Of a DNA stretch of 64,000 nt, positions 8,546-16,908 are shown one piece after another; position 1 is the stretch's first letter, and each line of letters begins with the position of its first letter. Location of the stretch: assembly GCF_900112795.1 (NCBI RefSeq), contig NZ_FONA01000017.1:37170-101169 (forward strand), given 5' to 3'. Source of the stretch: Thermophagus xiamenensis (GTDB taxonomy: Bacteria > Bacteroidota > Bacteroidia > Bacteroidales > Marinilabiliaceae). The notes under the pieces were generated by a model. That model was not told where the DNA came from. It made no database searches and saw only the letters and a program-made list of their open reading frames with translations. Made by a program: the position numbers and the translations under genes.

Positions 8546-10324
8546 ATGAGGTATTTGAGTATTATTTCTTTAGTTATTATTTTTTTTACCTCTTGTTCTG
8601 TTTTAAGTAAATATCAGGCAGGTGAAAACAAATATTCTAAATTATCCGATTCTTTAAATGTTCGATCCATCAGTTTGGATGAAAGCGAGCAAAGAAAATT
8701 TGATTATTATTTCTATGAAGGTATTCGGTACAAAGCCTTGAATGAAGTTAATAAAAGTTTTATGTATTTCGCCGAAGCCTTTAAAATTGATTCTACCTGT
8801 TCTGCTTGTGCTTATGAGCTTTCCAGAATATTGTTAGCCAACAATAGTGTTGAAGACGCTCAAAAGTTGATGGTGAAGGCGGTCCAATATGATCCTTATA
8901 ATCGTTATTACATATTATTACTTTCCAGAATATACCAAAATTTAGGAAATGGTGAGGCAGCCGTTGATATTGCTCGTAGACTATTAAATAACAATGGAAA
9001 TTCTTCTGTTGAAGATATTTATTATGTTGCCGAATTAGAAGTTCAAAATGGTTTTATTGATGCAGCTATTGATAATTTAAAGATTATAGAAAATCGTCTT
9101 GGCATCTCTGAACCCATTAATTTAAGAATTTATCAGCTTTATCTTCAAAAGGAGGATTTTAATAATGCTGAAAAAGAGCTTTACAAATTGATAAAAAATA
9201 ATCCATATAATTCCAATTACAGAATTCTGTTGGGTGATTTTTACCTTGAGAATGGAAATTTTAAGAAAGCTTTTTCAGAATATAATGAAGTATTAAAAAT
9301 AGAACCTGTTAATGGAAATGTATATTTTTCATTGGGTAATTATTATCTTGAAAAAGGGGATACTCTTTCCTTTAAGAAAAATTTCTTTAAAGGTTTTGAA
9401 TCTAAAAATGTTGATTTCACCAATAAATTCAGAAAGCTTCTTTCCTTAGTTGGAAACAATGATAATAGTAAAGAACTTTTTGAAAAAGAAGAGATTAAAA
9501 CACTTTATAGAATTTTAATTAGGGTTCATCCCTATGAAGTTGATGTATATCATAGTTTTGGTAATTATTTAATGAGTCTTGGAGAGAAAGATTTAGCAAG
9601 GGATATTTTTCAACAAGGCTTGGAGATAGATGCTTCTCAACCATTATTATGGCAAGATTATTTGATTTTATTATCAGAATTTCAGGATTATAATACTTTA
9701 TCAAATAAGGCATCGCAAGCCATAAAATTTTATCCTGAAGAACCTGTTTTTAGGTTATTATATGGAGTTGCTCTTTTCCAGCTTAAAGATTATCGGGCTG
9801 CTGCTAATGTTCTTTTAAATGGATTAGAACTTGAAAAGGTTAAATCAAATCTGCCTTTAAAAGGGCAATTTCACGCCTATTTAGGGGATATTTTTTATTC
9901 AATGAAAAATGTTGATAGTTGTTTTTATCATTATGAAGAAGCCCTTAAAATAGATGAGAATAATATAATAGTATTAAATAACTATAGTTACTATTTGGCA
10001 TTGGAAGGCCTTAACCTGGAAAAAGCCGAACATATGAGTGCCAAAACAATTCAATTAGAGCCCGGAAATCCTACCTATTTGGATACTTATGCCTGGGTTT
10101 TATTTAAACGTAAAAGATTTAATGAAGCAAAATTTATTATAGAACGAGCTGTTGAAAATTTGGATGAACCCAATGGTGTTATTTTAGAACATTATGGGGA
10201 TATTTTGTATAAAACCGGTGATTTAGAAGGTGCCCTTATTCAATGGCAAAAAGCTCTTGAATTAGGTGAACACTCCAAAACTTTGGAAAAGAAAATAGAA
10301 TTGAAAAAGTTTGTTGATGAATAG
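8546..10324 (+). CDS. TPR-repeat lipoprotein
   Basis: The frame is open from GTG at 8522, but ATG at 8546 gives a clean lipoprotein signal, M-R-Y-L-S-I-I-S then a hydrophobic run ending F-F-T-S-C. That start (about 592 residues) is preferred. The mature part is made of tetratricopeptide-like helical repeats, for example F-M-Y-F-A-E-A-F-K-I-D and a late repeat ending G-A-L-I-Q-W-Q-K-A-L-E-L-G. Such proteins act as periplasm-facing scaffolds; no partner is known. It overlaps the DUF4292 gene by 8 bp in the Bacteroidota flippase-dut-TPR-DUF4292-M23 cluster. Confidence 0.85.
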   Translation: MRYLSIISLVIIFFTSCSVLSKYQAGENKYSKLSDSLNVRSISLDESEQRKFDYYFYEGIRYKALNEVNKSFMYFAEAFKIDSTCSACAYELSRILLANNSVEDAQKLMVKAVQYDPYNRYYILLLSRIYQNLGNGEAAVDIARRLLNNNGNSSVEDIYYVAELEVQNGFIDAAIDNLKIIENRLGISEPINLRIYQLYLQKEDFNNAEKELYKLIKNNPYNSNYRILLGDFYLENGNFKKAFSEYNEVLKIEPVNGNVYFSLGNYYLEKGDTLSFKKNFFKGFESKNVDFTNKFRKLLSLVGNNDNSKELFEKEEIKTLYRILIRVHPYEVDVYHSFGNYLMSLGEKDLARDIFQQGLEIDASQPLLWQDYLILLSEFQDYNTLSNKASQAIKFYPEEPVFRLLYGVALFQLKDYRAAANVLLNGLELEKVKSNLPLKGQFHAYLGDIFYSMKNVDSCFYHYEEALKIDENNIIVLNNYSYYLALEGLNLEKAEHMSAKTIQLEPGNPTYLDTYAWVLFKRKRFNEAKFIIERAVENLDEPNGVILEHYGDILYKTGDLEGALIQWQKALELGEHSKTLEKKIELKKFVDE

Positions 10325-11159
10325 GCGAGTTTATTGGGTTATTTTTTTGTTAGTTTTTTTTGTTAGTTGTAAATCTCTTGATATAGTTTCAAGTGAATAT
10401 GATATTCCTTTATTGGAAAAAAAGGAAATTTTTAAACAGTTATCTGTAAATTCAGAAAAGGAAAGTTTAAACAATGTTCTTTTTAAAAGAGCATCTATAG
10501 TTATTAATTCAGAAACCTTCAAACAAAATTTTAAGTGTAATATTGCATTAAAAAGGGATAGTTTTTTAAGAGTTAGTGTTTTAGGTCCTATAGGAATTGA
10601 AGTTTTGAGAATATCTTTTGAACCCGATTTGGTTAAAATTATTGACCGAATTAATAGGGAAGTTATTTTTTCTCATTATTCAGAATTATATACCAGTATT
10701 GGTCTTTCATTAGATTTTCAGTTTTTACAAAAAATTATTTTAAACGAACCATATTCTTATTTTACTTCTGATGTTTTAGGTTTATTTGATTTTGAATATT
10801 GTGGTGTTGAAAATTCTTTTTACAAATTTTCCTCTGTTAAGGAGAAGAAACTTAATAGGAAGTTAAATTACCATAATTTAGAAGATTTAGCGTATCAGCA
10901 GTTTTGGATCAATCCCAATGACTTTTATATGGTTCGTAATTTTATTGAACTTTCTGATTCTCAACTTAAGCTGGATATTAGATATAAAGATTTTAAAAAG
11001 CGGAATAATGATTTTTATTTTCCTTTTGCCTTTGAGATTGAAGGTAGTATGGAAAATAAAATCTATCATTTACAACTAAGTTTTACCGATATTCAATTTA
11101 ATGCTTCAAATTTGATTGGTTTCAGTATACCTAAGAAATATGTTAAGGTTTATCGTTAA
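10317..11159 (+). CDS. DUF4292-family putative lipoprotein
   Basis: The start is ATG at 10317, inside the stop region of the TPR gene. The product (280 residues) begins M-N-R-R-V-Y-W-V-I-F-L-L and reaches a lipobox, F-F-V-S-C, at about residue 18. The rest is predicted to be mainly beta strands with many aromatic residues, consistent with DUF4292, a LolA/LolB-like fold proposed for outer-membrane lipoprotein or lipid handling. The function is unproven. Its stop lies 20 bp inside the EnvC-like gene in another frame. Confidence 0.72.
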   Translation: MNRRVYWVIFLLVFFVSCKSLDIVSSEYDIPLLEKKEIFKQLSVNSEKESLNNVLFKRASIVINSETFKQNFKCNIALKRDSFLRVSVLGPIGIEVLRISFEPDLVKIIDRINREVIFSHYSELYTSIGLSLDFQFLQKIILNEPYSYFTSDVLGLFDFEYCGVENSFYKFSSVKEKKLNRKLNYHNLEDLAYQQFWINPNDFYMVRNFIELSDSQLKLDIRYKDFKKRNNDFYFPFAFEIEGSMENKIYHLQLSFTDIQFNASNLIGFSIPKKYVKVYR

Positions 11160-12294
11160 TGCCATTTTTATTTTGATCTCCTGTGTTAATCTTTACGGAC
11201 AATCTGTTGAAAGTCTTCGTAAAGAAAGGGAAAATATTATAGAAGAAATAATTAAGCTTCAAAAGTTACTGAACGAAAAGATTGAGACCAAAGATGCCTT
11301 TATGCAAAAATTATCTCTTTTAGATAGAGAAATTTTTAGTCGTAGGAAACTTATAAATAATTTCGAAAGAGAAATTAATAAACTTGACGAACAAATTGAA
11401 GTTAATGAGCTATTAATTAATGATTTGGAAAAGGATATTCAGTCTTTAAAAGAAGAATATGCCCAACTTATAAGGTACACCTATAGGCAAAGAGGAGAAT
11501 TAAATCAATTGATGTTTCTTTTTAGCGCTGAATCTTTTAGTAATTTATATACAAGGTTTAGATTGTTTAAGGAGTATAGTAATTACCGAAAAACTCAGGG
11601 TGAAAAGCTTGTTAAATCCCAAAATCAGGTTAAGGGTTTACTTAAAGAAATTCAAGTACAAAAAAATGAAAAACAGGCTGTACTAAATGAAATAGAAAGC
11701 GAATTAGCTCGTTTGGAAGAAAACAGGAAAAATAGGGCTTTATTGATTAAAAAACTTCAAGAGGAACAAAAGTGGTTACAACAAAACTTAAAACAGAAAG
11801 AAGTGGCAGCTCAACAGCTTGAAAAGAAAATTAAGGAGCTTATCGCTGCTGAAAAAGCTTCAAGTATTAACAAAGATGAATCTATTACTTTTGAAGATAT
11901 GAAAGGTCAGTTGGTTTGGCCGGTCGAAAACGGTGTGATAGTTAATCCTTTTGGTGAACATGCTCATCCTATTTTAAAAAATGTATCTATTAAAAATAAT
12001 GGTATTGATATTCAGACTTTAGAAAGTAGTGATGTTAGATGTGTTCATTCCGGGGTTGTTTCTATGGTTGTGGCCATACCTGGTTTAAATAAAACAGTAA
12101 TTGTTCGTCACGGTAAATATTTAACAGTTTATGGAAATTTAATTGAAGTTGTAGTGAAAAAGGGAGATATTGTAGAGGCTGGAGAAATTTTAGGAAAAAT
12201 TTATCATGGCAATACCAATATGAATAAAGTTCTTCATTTCGAAGTTTGGGAAGAAAATAATAAGTTAGATCCTGCACTGTGGCTTAAACCATAG
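11140..12294 (+). CDS. EnvC-like murein hydrolase activator (coiled coil plus degenerate LytM/M23 domain)
   Basis: ATG at 11140 gives a signal peptide (M-L-R-F-I-V-N-A-I-F-I-L-I-S-C ending near L-Y-G-Q). A charged coiled coil covers roughly residues 20-240, followed by a C-terminal LytM domain. The zinc motifs are damaged: the usual H-x-G-x-D-I is N-N-G-I-D-I, and Y-A/G-H-L is Y-G-N-L-I, while the last histidine survives in H-F-E-V-W. Loss of ligands is what EnvC/NlpD-type activators show; they switch on amidases at division instead of cutting peptidoglycan. It is the last gene of the flippase-to-M23 cluster. Confidence 0.85.
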   Translation: MLRFIVNAIFILISCVNLYGQSVESLRKERENIIEEIIKLQKLLNEKIETKDAFMQKLSLLDREIFSRRKLINNFEREINKLDEQIEVNELLINDLEKDIQSLKEEYAQLIRYTYRQRGELNQLMFLFSAESFSNLYTRFRLFKEYSNYRKTQGEKLVKSQNQVKGLLKEIQVQKNEKQAVLNEIESELARLEENRKNRALLIKKLQEEQKWLQQNLKQKEVAAQQLEKKIKELIAAEKASSINKDESITFEDMKGQLVWPVENGVIVNPFGEHAHPILKNVSIKNNGIDIQTLESSDVRCVHSGVVSMVVAIPGLNKTVIVRHGKYLTVYGNLIEVVVKKGDIVEAGEILGKIYHGNTNMNKVLHFEVWEENNKLDPALWLKP

Positions 12295-12398
12295 TTTTTT
12301 ATCAAAAATCGATACATTTTAGAAACTCTTTTTTTGTATAAGAGTATAAGTTGATGTAATTTAAATAGATTAAGACAGCTAACGTTAAAACCTATGTT

Positions 12399-12794
12399 GT
12401 GAATAAAGTTGTTTTCAAGTCTGAAATTAAAAACATTAGTTTAGTTGAAAGATTAATTGACGATATTTCAGTTAAATATAATTTGCATTCCGACATTTAT
12501 GGTAAGTTGTTACTTGCCGTTGTTGAGGGTGTTAATAATGCTATTGTTCATGGAAATAAACTTGAAAAAGAAAAAATAGTTATTTTAAAATATATAATTA
12601 CTGACGAAAAGATTGAATTTATTATCAGAGATAGTGGTGAAGGTTTTGATTATAGAAATCTTCCTGATCCGACTAAACCTGAAAATATTGAAAAAACCCA
12701 TGGAAGAGGCATTTTTTTGATGAAACATTTATCGGATGAATTGGAATTTAATGAAAAGGGTAATGAAGTTAGGATTGTATTTAATTTAACATAA
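12399..12794 (+). CDS. HATPase_c-type anti-sigma/serine kinase-like ATP-binding protein
   Basis: This 131-residue GHKL ATPase domain resembles RsbW/SpoIIAB. N-box E-G-V-N-N-A-I-V-H-G-N is near residues 47-57, G1 box D-S-G-E-G-F-D, and G2 region H-G-R-G-I-F-L-M. The start is GTG at 12399; the ATG five bases upstream is immediately closed in its own frame. No anti-anti-sigma or sigma gene is adjacent. In Bacteroidota this ATPase is commonly found before ybeY and mnmG, as here, with only 5 bp to ybeY. Confidence 0.85.
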   Translation: MNKVVFKSEIKNISLVERLIDDISVKYNLHSDIYGKLLLAVVEGVNNAIVHGNKLEKEKIVILKYIITDEKIEFIIRDSGEGFDYRNLPDPTKPENIEKTHGRGIFLMKHLSDELEFNEKGNEVRIVFNLT

Positions 12795-12799
12795 GTAAC

Positions 12800-13228
12800 G
12801 TGTCTATTTTTTTCGATTCAATAGATATTGAATATATCCTCGAGAATGAAAGCATTATTCGTCGTTGGATTATAGAAGTTATTGAAAATAAGCAATTTAG
12901 GGTAGGTGAAATTAATTATATTTTTTGTTCCGACGAATATATTTACAAAATTAATAAAAAATTTCTTGGACACGATTATACTACCGATGTTATAACTTTT
13001 GATTACTCCAAAAAGAATATTATTTCAGGGGATATTTTGATTAGTATACCTACAGTTAGTTTGAATGCCGAGTTTTATAAAGTTCCTTTTTTTCATGAAC
13101 TTCTTCGGGTTATTATTCATGGTGTTCTGCATTTAATGGGTTATAAAGATAGTACAGAAGAGGAAAAATCCTTAATGCGGTCTGCTGAGGATTTGGCTCT
13201 ACTATTCTTCGAAACAAATTTCCGTTAG
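12800..13228 (+). CDS. ybeY: Endoribonuclease YbeY
   Basis: YbeY is a metal-dependent RNase acting in 16S rRNA maturation and ribosome quality control. The 142-residue protein carries the family core F-L-G-H-D-Y-T-T-D-V-I-T-F and the metal motif H-G-V-L-H-L-M-G-Y-K-D. His107 and His111 are present, but the third ligand position, His in E. coli H-x3-H-x5-H, is Asp117. The same change appears common in Bacteroidota relatives and probably still binds zinc. The start is GTG at 12800. It sits between the ATPase and mnmG. Confidence 0.93.
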   Translation: MSIFFDSIDIEYILENESIIRRWIIEVIENKQFRVGEINYIFCSDEYIYKINKKFLGHDYTTDVITFDYSKKNIISGDILISIPTVSLNAEFYKVPFFHELLRVIIHGVLHLMGYKDSTEEEKSLMRSAEDLALLFFETNFR

Positions 13229-13264
13229 TGCTGTTTATTTACTATTATTTAAGGGTTTAAAAGT

Positions 13265-15142
13265 ATGGATTTTAATTACGATATAATTGTAATTGGTGGA
13301 GGTCATGCCGGTTGTGAAGCTAGTGTAGCTGCAGCTAAATTGGGGGCTAAAACACTTCTTATTTCTATGGACTTAACTAAATTAGCCCAGATGAGTTGTA
13401 ATCCTGCTGTAGGTGGTATTGCCAAAGGTCAAATAGTTAGGGAGATAGATGCACTTGGAGGTCAAATGGGAATTGTAACCGATTTGTCATCTATTCAATT
13501 TAGGATGCTTAACAGATCTAAAGGTCCTGCTATGTGGAGTCCTAGATCCCAATGTGATAGGATGGTATTTTCCAAAGAATGGAGGCATATTATTGAAAAT
13601 ACTGAAAATTTATATTTATGGCAGGATTTGGTTGTAGATATTGATTTTTCTAATTCTGATTTTTTTGCGGTATTTACCTCTCAGAATGTAAAATTTTATT
13701 CTAAAAAGGTTATTTTAACTACAGGAACTTTTTTAAATGGACTTATTCATATCGGTAAGGTTCAAATTGAAGGTGGAAGGATTTCTGAAAAATCAAGTAA
13801 GGGATTAAGCGATAAATTTTTTAAACGTGGTTTTAAAACAGGCAGGATGAAAACCGGTACGCCTGTACGTGTTGATGGTAGAACTGTAGATTTTACCAGA
13901 TTACAGGAACAACCCGGAGATGAAGATTTCTATAAATTTTCGTTTCTTCCTGTTTCTAATAAAAAGTTAAAACAACGTAGTTGTTATCTAACTTATACCA
14001 ATCCGATCGTTCATAATACCATACGAGAACGTTTAGATGAAAGTCCTATGTATAACGGGACTATTAAGAGTATAGGTCCGCGATACTGTCCTAGTATTGA
14101 AACTAAAATTGTAACTTTCTCTGATAAGGATAGTCATCAATTACATTTAGAACCAGAAGGCGAAGATACTATTGAATATTATTTAAATGGTTTCAGTAGT
14201 TCCTTACCCTTGGAGACACAATTGGAGGCTTTAAAATCGATTCCTGGCCTTGAAAATGCTTTTATTTTTCGTCCTGGTTATGCTATTGAATATGATTTTT
14301 TTGATCCTACTCAATTATATCATACACTTGAAACCAAATTAATTAACGGTTTATATTTTGCAGGTCAAATTAATGGTACTACCGGTTATGAAGAAGCCGC
14401 TGCACAGGGTTTAATGGCAGGGATTAACGCAGCCTTAAGTTTAAAAGGGAAGGACCCTTTTGTGTTAAATAGAGATGAAGCCTATATTGGAGTATTAATA
14501 GATGATTTGGTTACCAAAGGTGTGGATGAGCCTTATAGAATGTTTACCTCACGTGCTGAATATCGTTTATTATTACGTCAAGATGATGCCGATTTAAGAT
14601 TGACACCCAAAGGCCGAAATATTGGATTGGTAGATGACTATAGGTATAATTTCTATAAGGAAAAAATTCTTTGGCGTGAAAAAATTTTTCAATTTATTGA
14701 AGATTATAGCGTAAAACCTGAAGAAGTTAATAACTATTTATTAGAAAAAGGTACTTCTATTTTGAAACAAAAAATTAAAATTAAAGAGTTAATTACGCGT
14801 CCCCAAGTTAATATTATTGAGTTGGTTAATATTATTGGTTCTTTTAGGGAATTTTGTAAGGACATTCCTAATGACAGAAAATTTGAAATTTTAGATAGTG
14901 TAGAAATTGCGATTAAATATCAAGGATATATTGCACGAGAAAGGCAATTGGCAGATAAACTTAAAAGATTAGAAAAGTTAAAGATTAGAGGTAAATTCGA
15001 TTACGAATCGATCCATAACTTGTCTATTGAAGCCCGGCAAAAATTGAAGAAAGTGGATCCCGAAACATTAGGTCAGGCCTCACGAATTAGTGGTGTTTCA
15101 CCCAGTGATATTAATGTATTATTGGTTCTTATGGGAAGATAA
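13265..15142 (+). CDS. mnmG: tRNA uridine-5-carboxymethylaminomethyl modification enzyme MnmG (GidA)
   Basis: MnmG works with MnmE to modify the wobble uridine (position 34) of certain tRNAs, using FAD and methylene-tetrahydrofolate. The 625-residue protein starts with the dinucleotide motif G-G-G-H-A-G-C-E at 11-18. It also has [13 protein letters not shown] and [16 protein letters not shown], and ends with the conserved helical C-terminus. Full length. mnmE is not nearby. Its stop codon overlaps the first bases of a 20-bp palindrome containing a perfect parS site. Confidence 0.97.
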   Translation: MDFNYDIIVIGGGHAGCEASVAAAKLGAKTLLISMDLTKLAQMSCNPAVGGIAKGQIVREIDALGGQMGIVTDLSSIQFRMLNRSKGPAMWSPRSQCDRMVFSKEWRHIIENTENLYLWQDLVVDIDFSNSDFFAVFTSQNVKFYSKKVILTTGTFLNGLIHIGKVQIEGGRISEKSSKGLSDKFFKRGFKTGRMKTGTPVRVDGRTVDFTRLQEQPGDEDFYKFSFLPVSNKKLKQRSCYLTYTNPIVHNTIRERLDESPMYNGTIKSIGPRYCPSIETKIVTFSDKDSHQLHLEPEGEDTIEYYLNGFSSSLPLETQLEALKSIPGLENAFIFRPGYAIEYDFFDPTQLYHTLETKLINGLYFAGQINGTTGYEEAAAQGLMAGINAALSLKGKDPFVLNRDEAYIGVLIDDLVTKGVDEPYRMFTSRAEYRLLLRQDDADLRLTPKGRNIGLVDDYRYNFYKEKILWREKIFQFIEDYSVKPEEVNNYLLEKGTSILKQKIKIKELITRPQVNIIELVNIIGSFREFCKDIPNDRKFEILDSVEIAIKYQGYIARERQLADKLKRLEKLKIRGKFDYESIHNLSIEARQKLKKVDPETLGQASRISGVSPSDINVLLVLMGR

Positions 15143-15158
15143 TGTTCCACGTGGAACA
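15143..15158. promoter_or_regulatory. Perfect palindromic parS site
   Basis: TGTTCCACGTGGAACA is a perfect 16-bp palindrome, extended by flanking AA/TT to 20 bp (15141-15160). It matches the parS core GTTNCACGTGNAAC. It begins immediately after the mnmG stop codon and precedes a terminator hairpin. In the plus-strand frame it spells M-F-H-V-E-H, which can mislead start calling for the next gene. Confidence 0.9.
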
Positions 15159-15181
15159 TTATCTTTTGACTGTTTTTTTAA

Positions 15182-15226
15182 AAAAAAGACTCATATATTT
15201 TGTGGGTCTTTTTTGTTTTTTTTTTT
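15182..15226 (+). terminator. Rho-independent terminator after mnmG
   Basis: An 11-bp stem, AAAAAAGACTC (15182-15192) with GGGTCTTTTTT (15204-15214, one G-T pair), closes an 11-nt loop and is followed by a long T-rich tract up to about 15226. It would end the mnmG transcript and may also work in reverse because of the A-run upstream. Confidence 0.75.
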
Positions 15227-15270
15227 TGAATTTATTTAGATTTTATGTTAGTGTATTAATTTTTAAGATT

Positions 15271-16902
15271 ATGAAAGTAATTAAAGGTAATATTGTAGAT
15301 ATTCATAATAGAGAAATTTTTCCAGGGAAAGTTTATTTTAAAAGGGGTTTTATTGAAAGAATAGAACGATGTGGTGATAATTTTGGGCAATACATTTTAC
15401 CCGGATTTATCGATTCTCATGTTCATATCGAGAGTAGTATGGTTGTGCCTTCTCTGTTTTCCCGGTTGGTTGTTCCACGTGGAACAATTGGGGTGTTAAC
15501 CGATCCACATGAGATAGGTAATGTGTTGGGAGTGGAGGGTGTAGAGTATATGATTGATGATGCAAAAAATACGCCGTTAAAGATATTTTTTGGTGCACCA
15601 TCCTGTGTGCCGGCAACCAATTTAGAATCGTCAGGTGCCATTATTGATTGTACGGGAGTAGATTATCTTTTAAATAGAAAAGAAGTATGTTTTTTGAGTG
15701 AAATGATGAATTATGTAGGGGTTATTAATAATGACAAGGAAGTTTGGAAGAAAATTCGGTTGGCTCAGAAAAGAAGAATTCCTATCGATGGTCATGCTCC
15801 GGGAATTGGCGGTGAAGAGTTAAACAAATATGCCTCGGCGGGAATTTCTACCGATCATGAGTGTTTTACGTTAAAAGAAGCGCTTGACAAAATTAAATGT
15901 GGTATGAAAATTCAAATTAGAGAAGGAAGTGCCGCTAAAAATTTTGAAGCTTTAGTTCCCCTCTTTAATTCTCATCCTGATTCTTTGATGTTGTGTACTG
16001 ACGATTCTCATCCACATGAATTGATTAAAGATGGACATATCGATAAATTAATTAAATTGGGTCTGAAAAAAGGTGTTGATTTGTATGATTTGCTTAGGGC
16101 TGCTTCTTTGAATCCCGTTGAACATTACAATCTTCCTGTAGGGTTATTGAGAGAAGGTGATAAAGCCGATTTTATTGTTATTGATAATCTAGATGAATTT
16201 AATGTCAAAGAAAGCTATATTGATGGAGAAAAAGTCTTTGATCATCGTTATGGCGTTCTTTTTGATAAGAAAGAAGTCAAAATTGTTAATCAATTTAAAG
16301 CCCATGAAATTTCTTTAGAGGATATTAAAGTAATGGTTCCTCAAAATGCAAGCAAAGTAAATGTTATACAATGTTTTGATGGATCTCTTGTTACCGATGC
16401 TTTAACTTTGGATATATGGGATGATAAAGTTTTAGAGTCCTGCGCAGATAAGGATATTCTTAAAATTGTTGTTGTGGATCGGTATAAAAATAAACCTGCT
16501 TCTGTTGGTTTTATAAAAGGTTTTGGATTTAAAAAAGGTGCCATAGCTTCGTCTGTTGCGCATGATAGTCATAATGTAGTCGCTGTAGGTGTGGAAGATG
16601 AACATATAGTTAATGCCCTTAATTTGATAATGGAAAATAAAGGAGGACTTTCTGTTTCCTCTAAAAATAATCAAAGTGTTTTGCCGTTGCCTATTGGGGG
16701 AATTATGAGTAATCAAGATGGCATAGAAGTAGGGAAAAAATATGCCAATATTGAGAAAATGGCTGTTGATATGGGGTGTAATCTTAAAAGTCCGTTTATG
16801 ACTTTATCTTTCATGTCTTTATTGGTTATTCCCAAATTGAAGATTGGTGATAAAGGACTATTTGATGGAGAAAAGTTCGAGTTTATATCACTTTTCAATT
16901 AA
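15271..16902 (+). CDS. ade: Adenine deaminase
   Basis: This enzyme hydrolyses adenine to hypoxanthine and ammonia for purine salvage. The real start is ATG at 15271 (M-K-V-I-K-G-N-I-V-D); the longer open frame back to 15142 only reads through the parS site and the terminator. The 543-residue protein has the amidohydrolase metal motif G-F-I-D-S-H-V-H-I-E-S-S, D-P-H-E-I-G-N-V, D-G-H-A-P-G, S-T-D-H-E and the C-terminal adenine deaminase domain. A second perfect parS palindrome lies inside the coding sequence at 15471, encoding V-P-R-G-T, residues that suit the family. The stop is 6 bp before uvrC. Confidence 0.95.
   Translation: MKVIKGNIVDIHNREIFPGKVYFKRGFIERIERCGDNFGQYILPGFIDSHVHIESSMVVPSLFSRLVVPRGTIGVLTDPHEIGNVLGVEGVEYMIDDAKNTPLKIFFGAPSCVPATNLESSGAIIDCTGVDYLLNRKEVCFLSEMMNYVGVINNDKEVWKKIRLAQKRRIPIDGHAPGIGGEELNKYASAGISTDHECFTLKEALDKIKCGMKIQIREGSAAKNFEALVPLFNSHPDSLMLCTDDSHPHELIKDGHIDKLIKLGLKKGVDLYDLLRAASLNPVEHYNLPVGLLREGDKADFIVIDNLDEFNVKESYIDGEKVFDHRYGVLFDKKEVKIVNQFKAHEISLEDIKVMVPQNASKVNVIQCFDGSLVTDALTLDIWDDKVLESCADKDILKIVVVDRYKNKPASVGFIKGFGFKKGAIASSVAHDSHNVVAVGVEDEHIVNALNLIMENKGGLSVSSKNNQSVLPLPIGGIMSNQDGIEVGKKYANIEKMAVDMGCNLKSPFMTLSFMSLLVIPKLKIGDKGLFDGEKFEFISLFN
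15471..15486. promoter_or_regulatory. Perfect palindromic parS site inside ade
   Basis: The same 16-bp palindrome TGTTCCACGTGGAACA as at 15143, here flanked by T and A to give 18 bp. It lies 328 bp from the previous site and within the ade reading frame. Exact preservation of every base inside codons that could vary at third positions points to DNA-level selection. Confidence 0.88.
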
Positions 16903-16908
16903 AAAAAT

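Noticed and set aside
15142..15270. Upstream extension of the adenine deaminase frame (M-F-H-V-E-H...)
   Set aside because: It reads through a parS palindrome and a terminator; family alignment by eye begins at M-K-V-I-K-G-N at 15271.
16432..16716. 94-codon minus-strand frame inside ade
   Set aside because: Shadow of a confident plus-strand enzyme gene in another frame.
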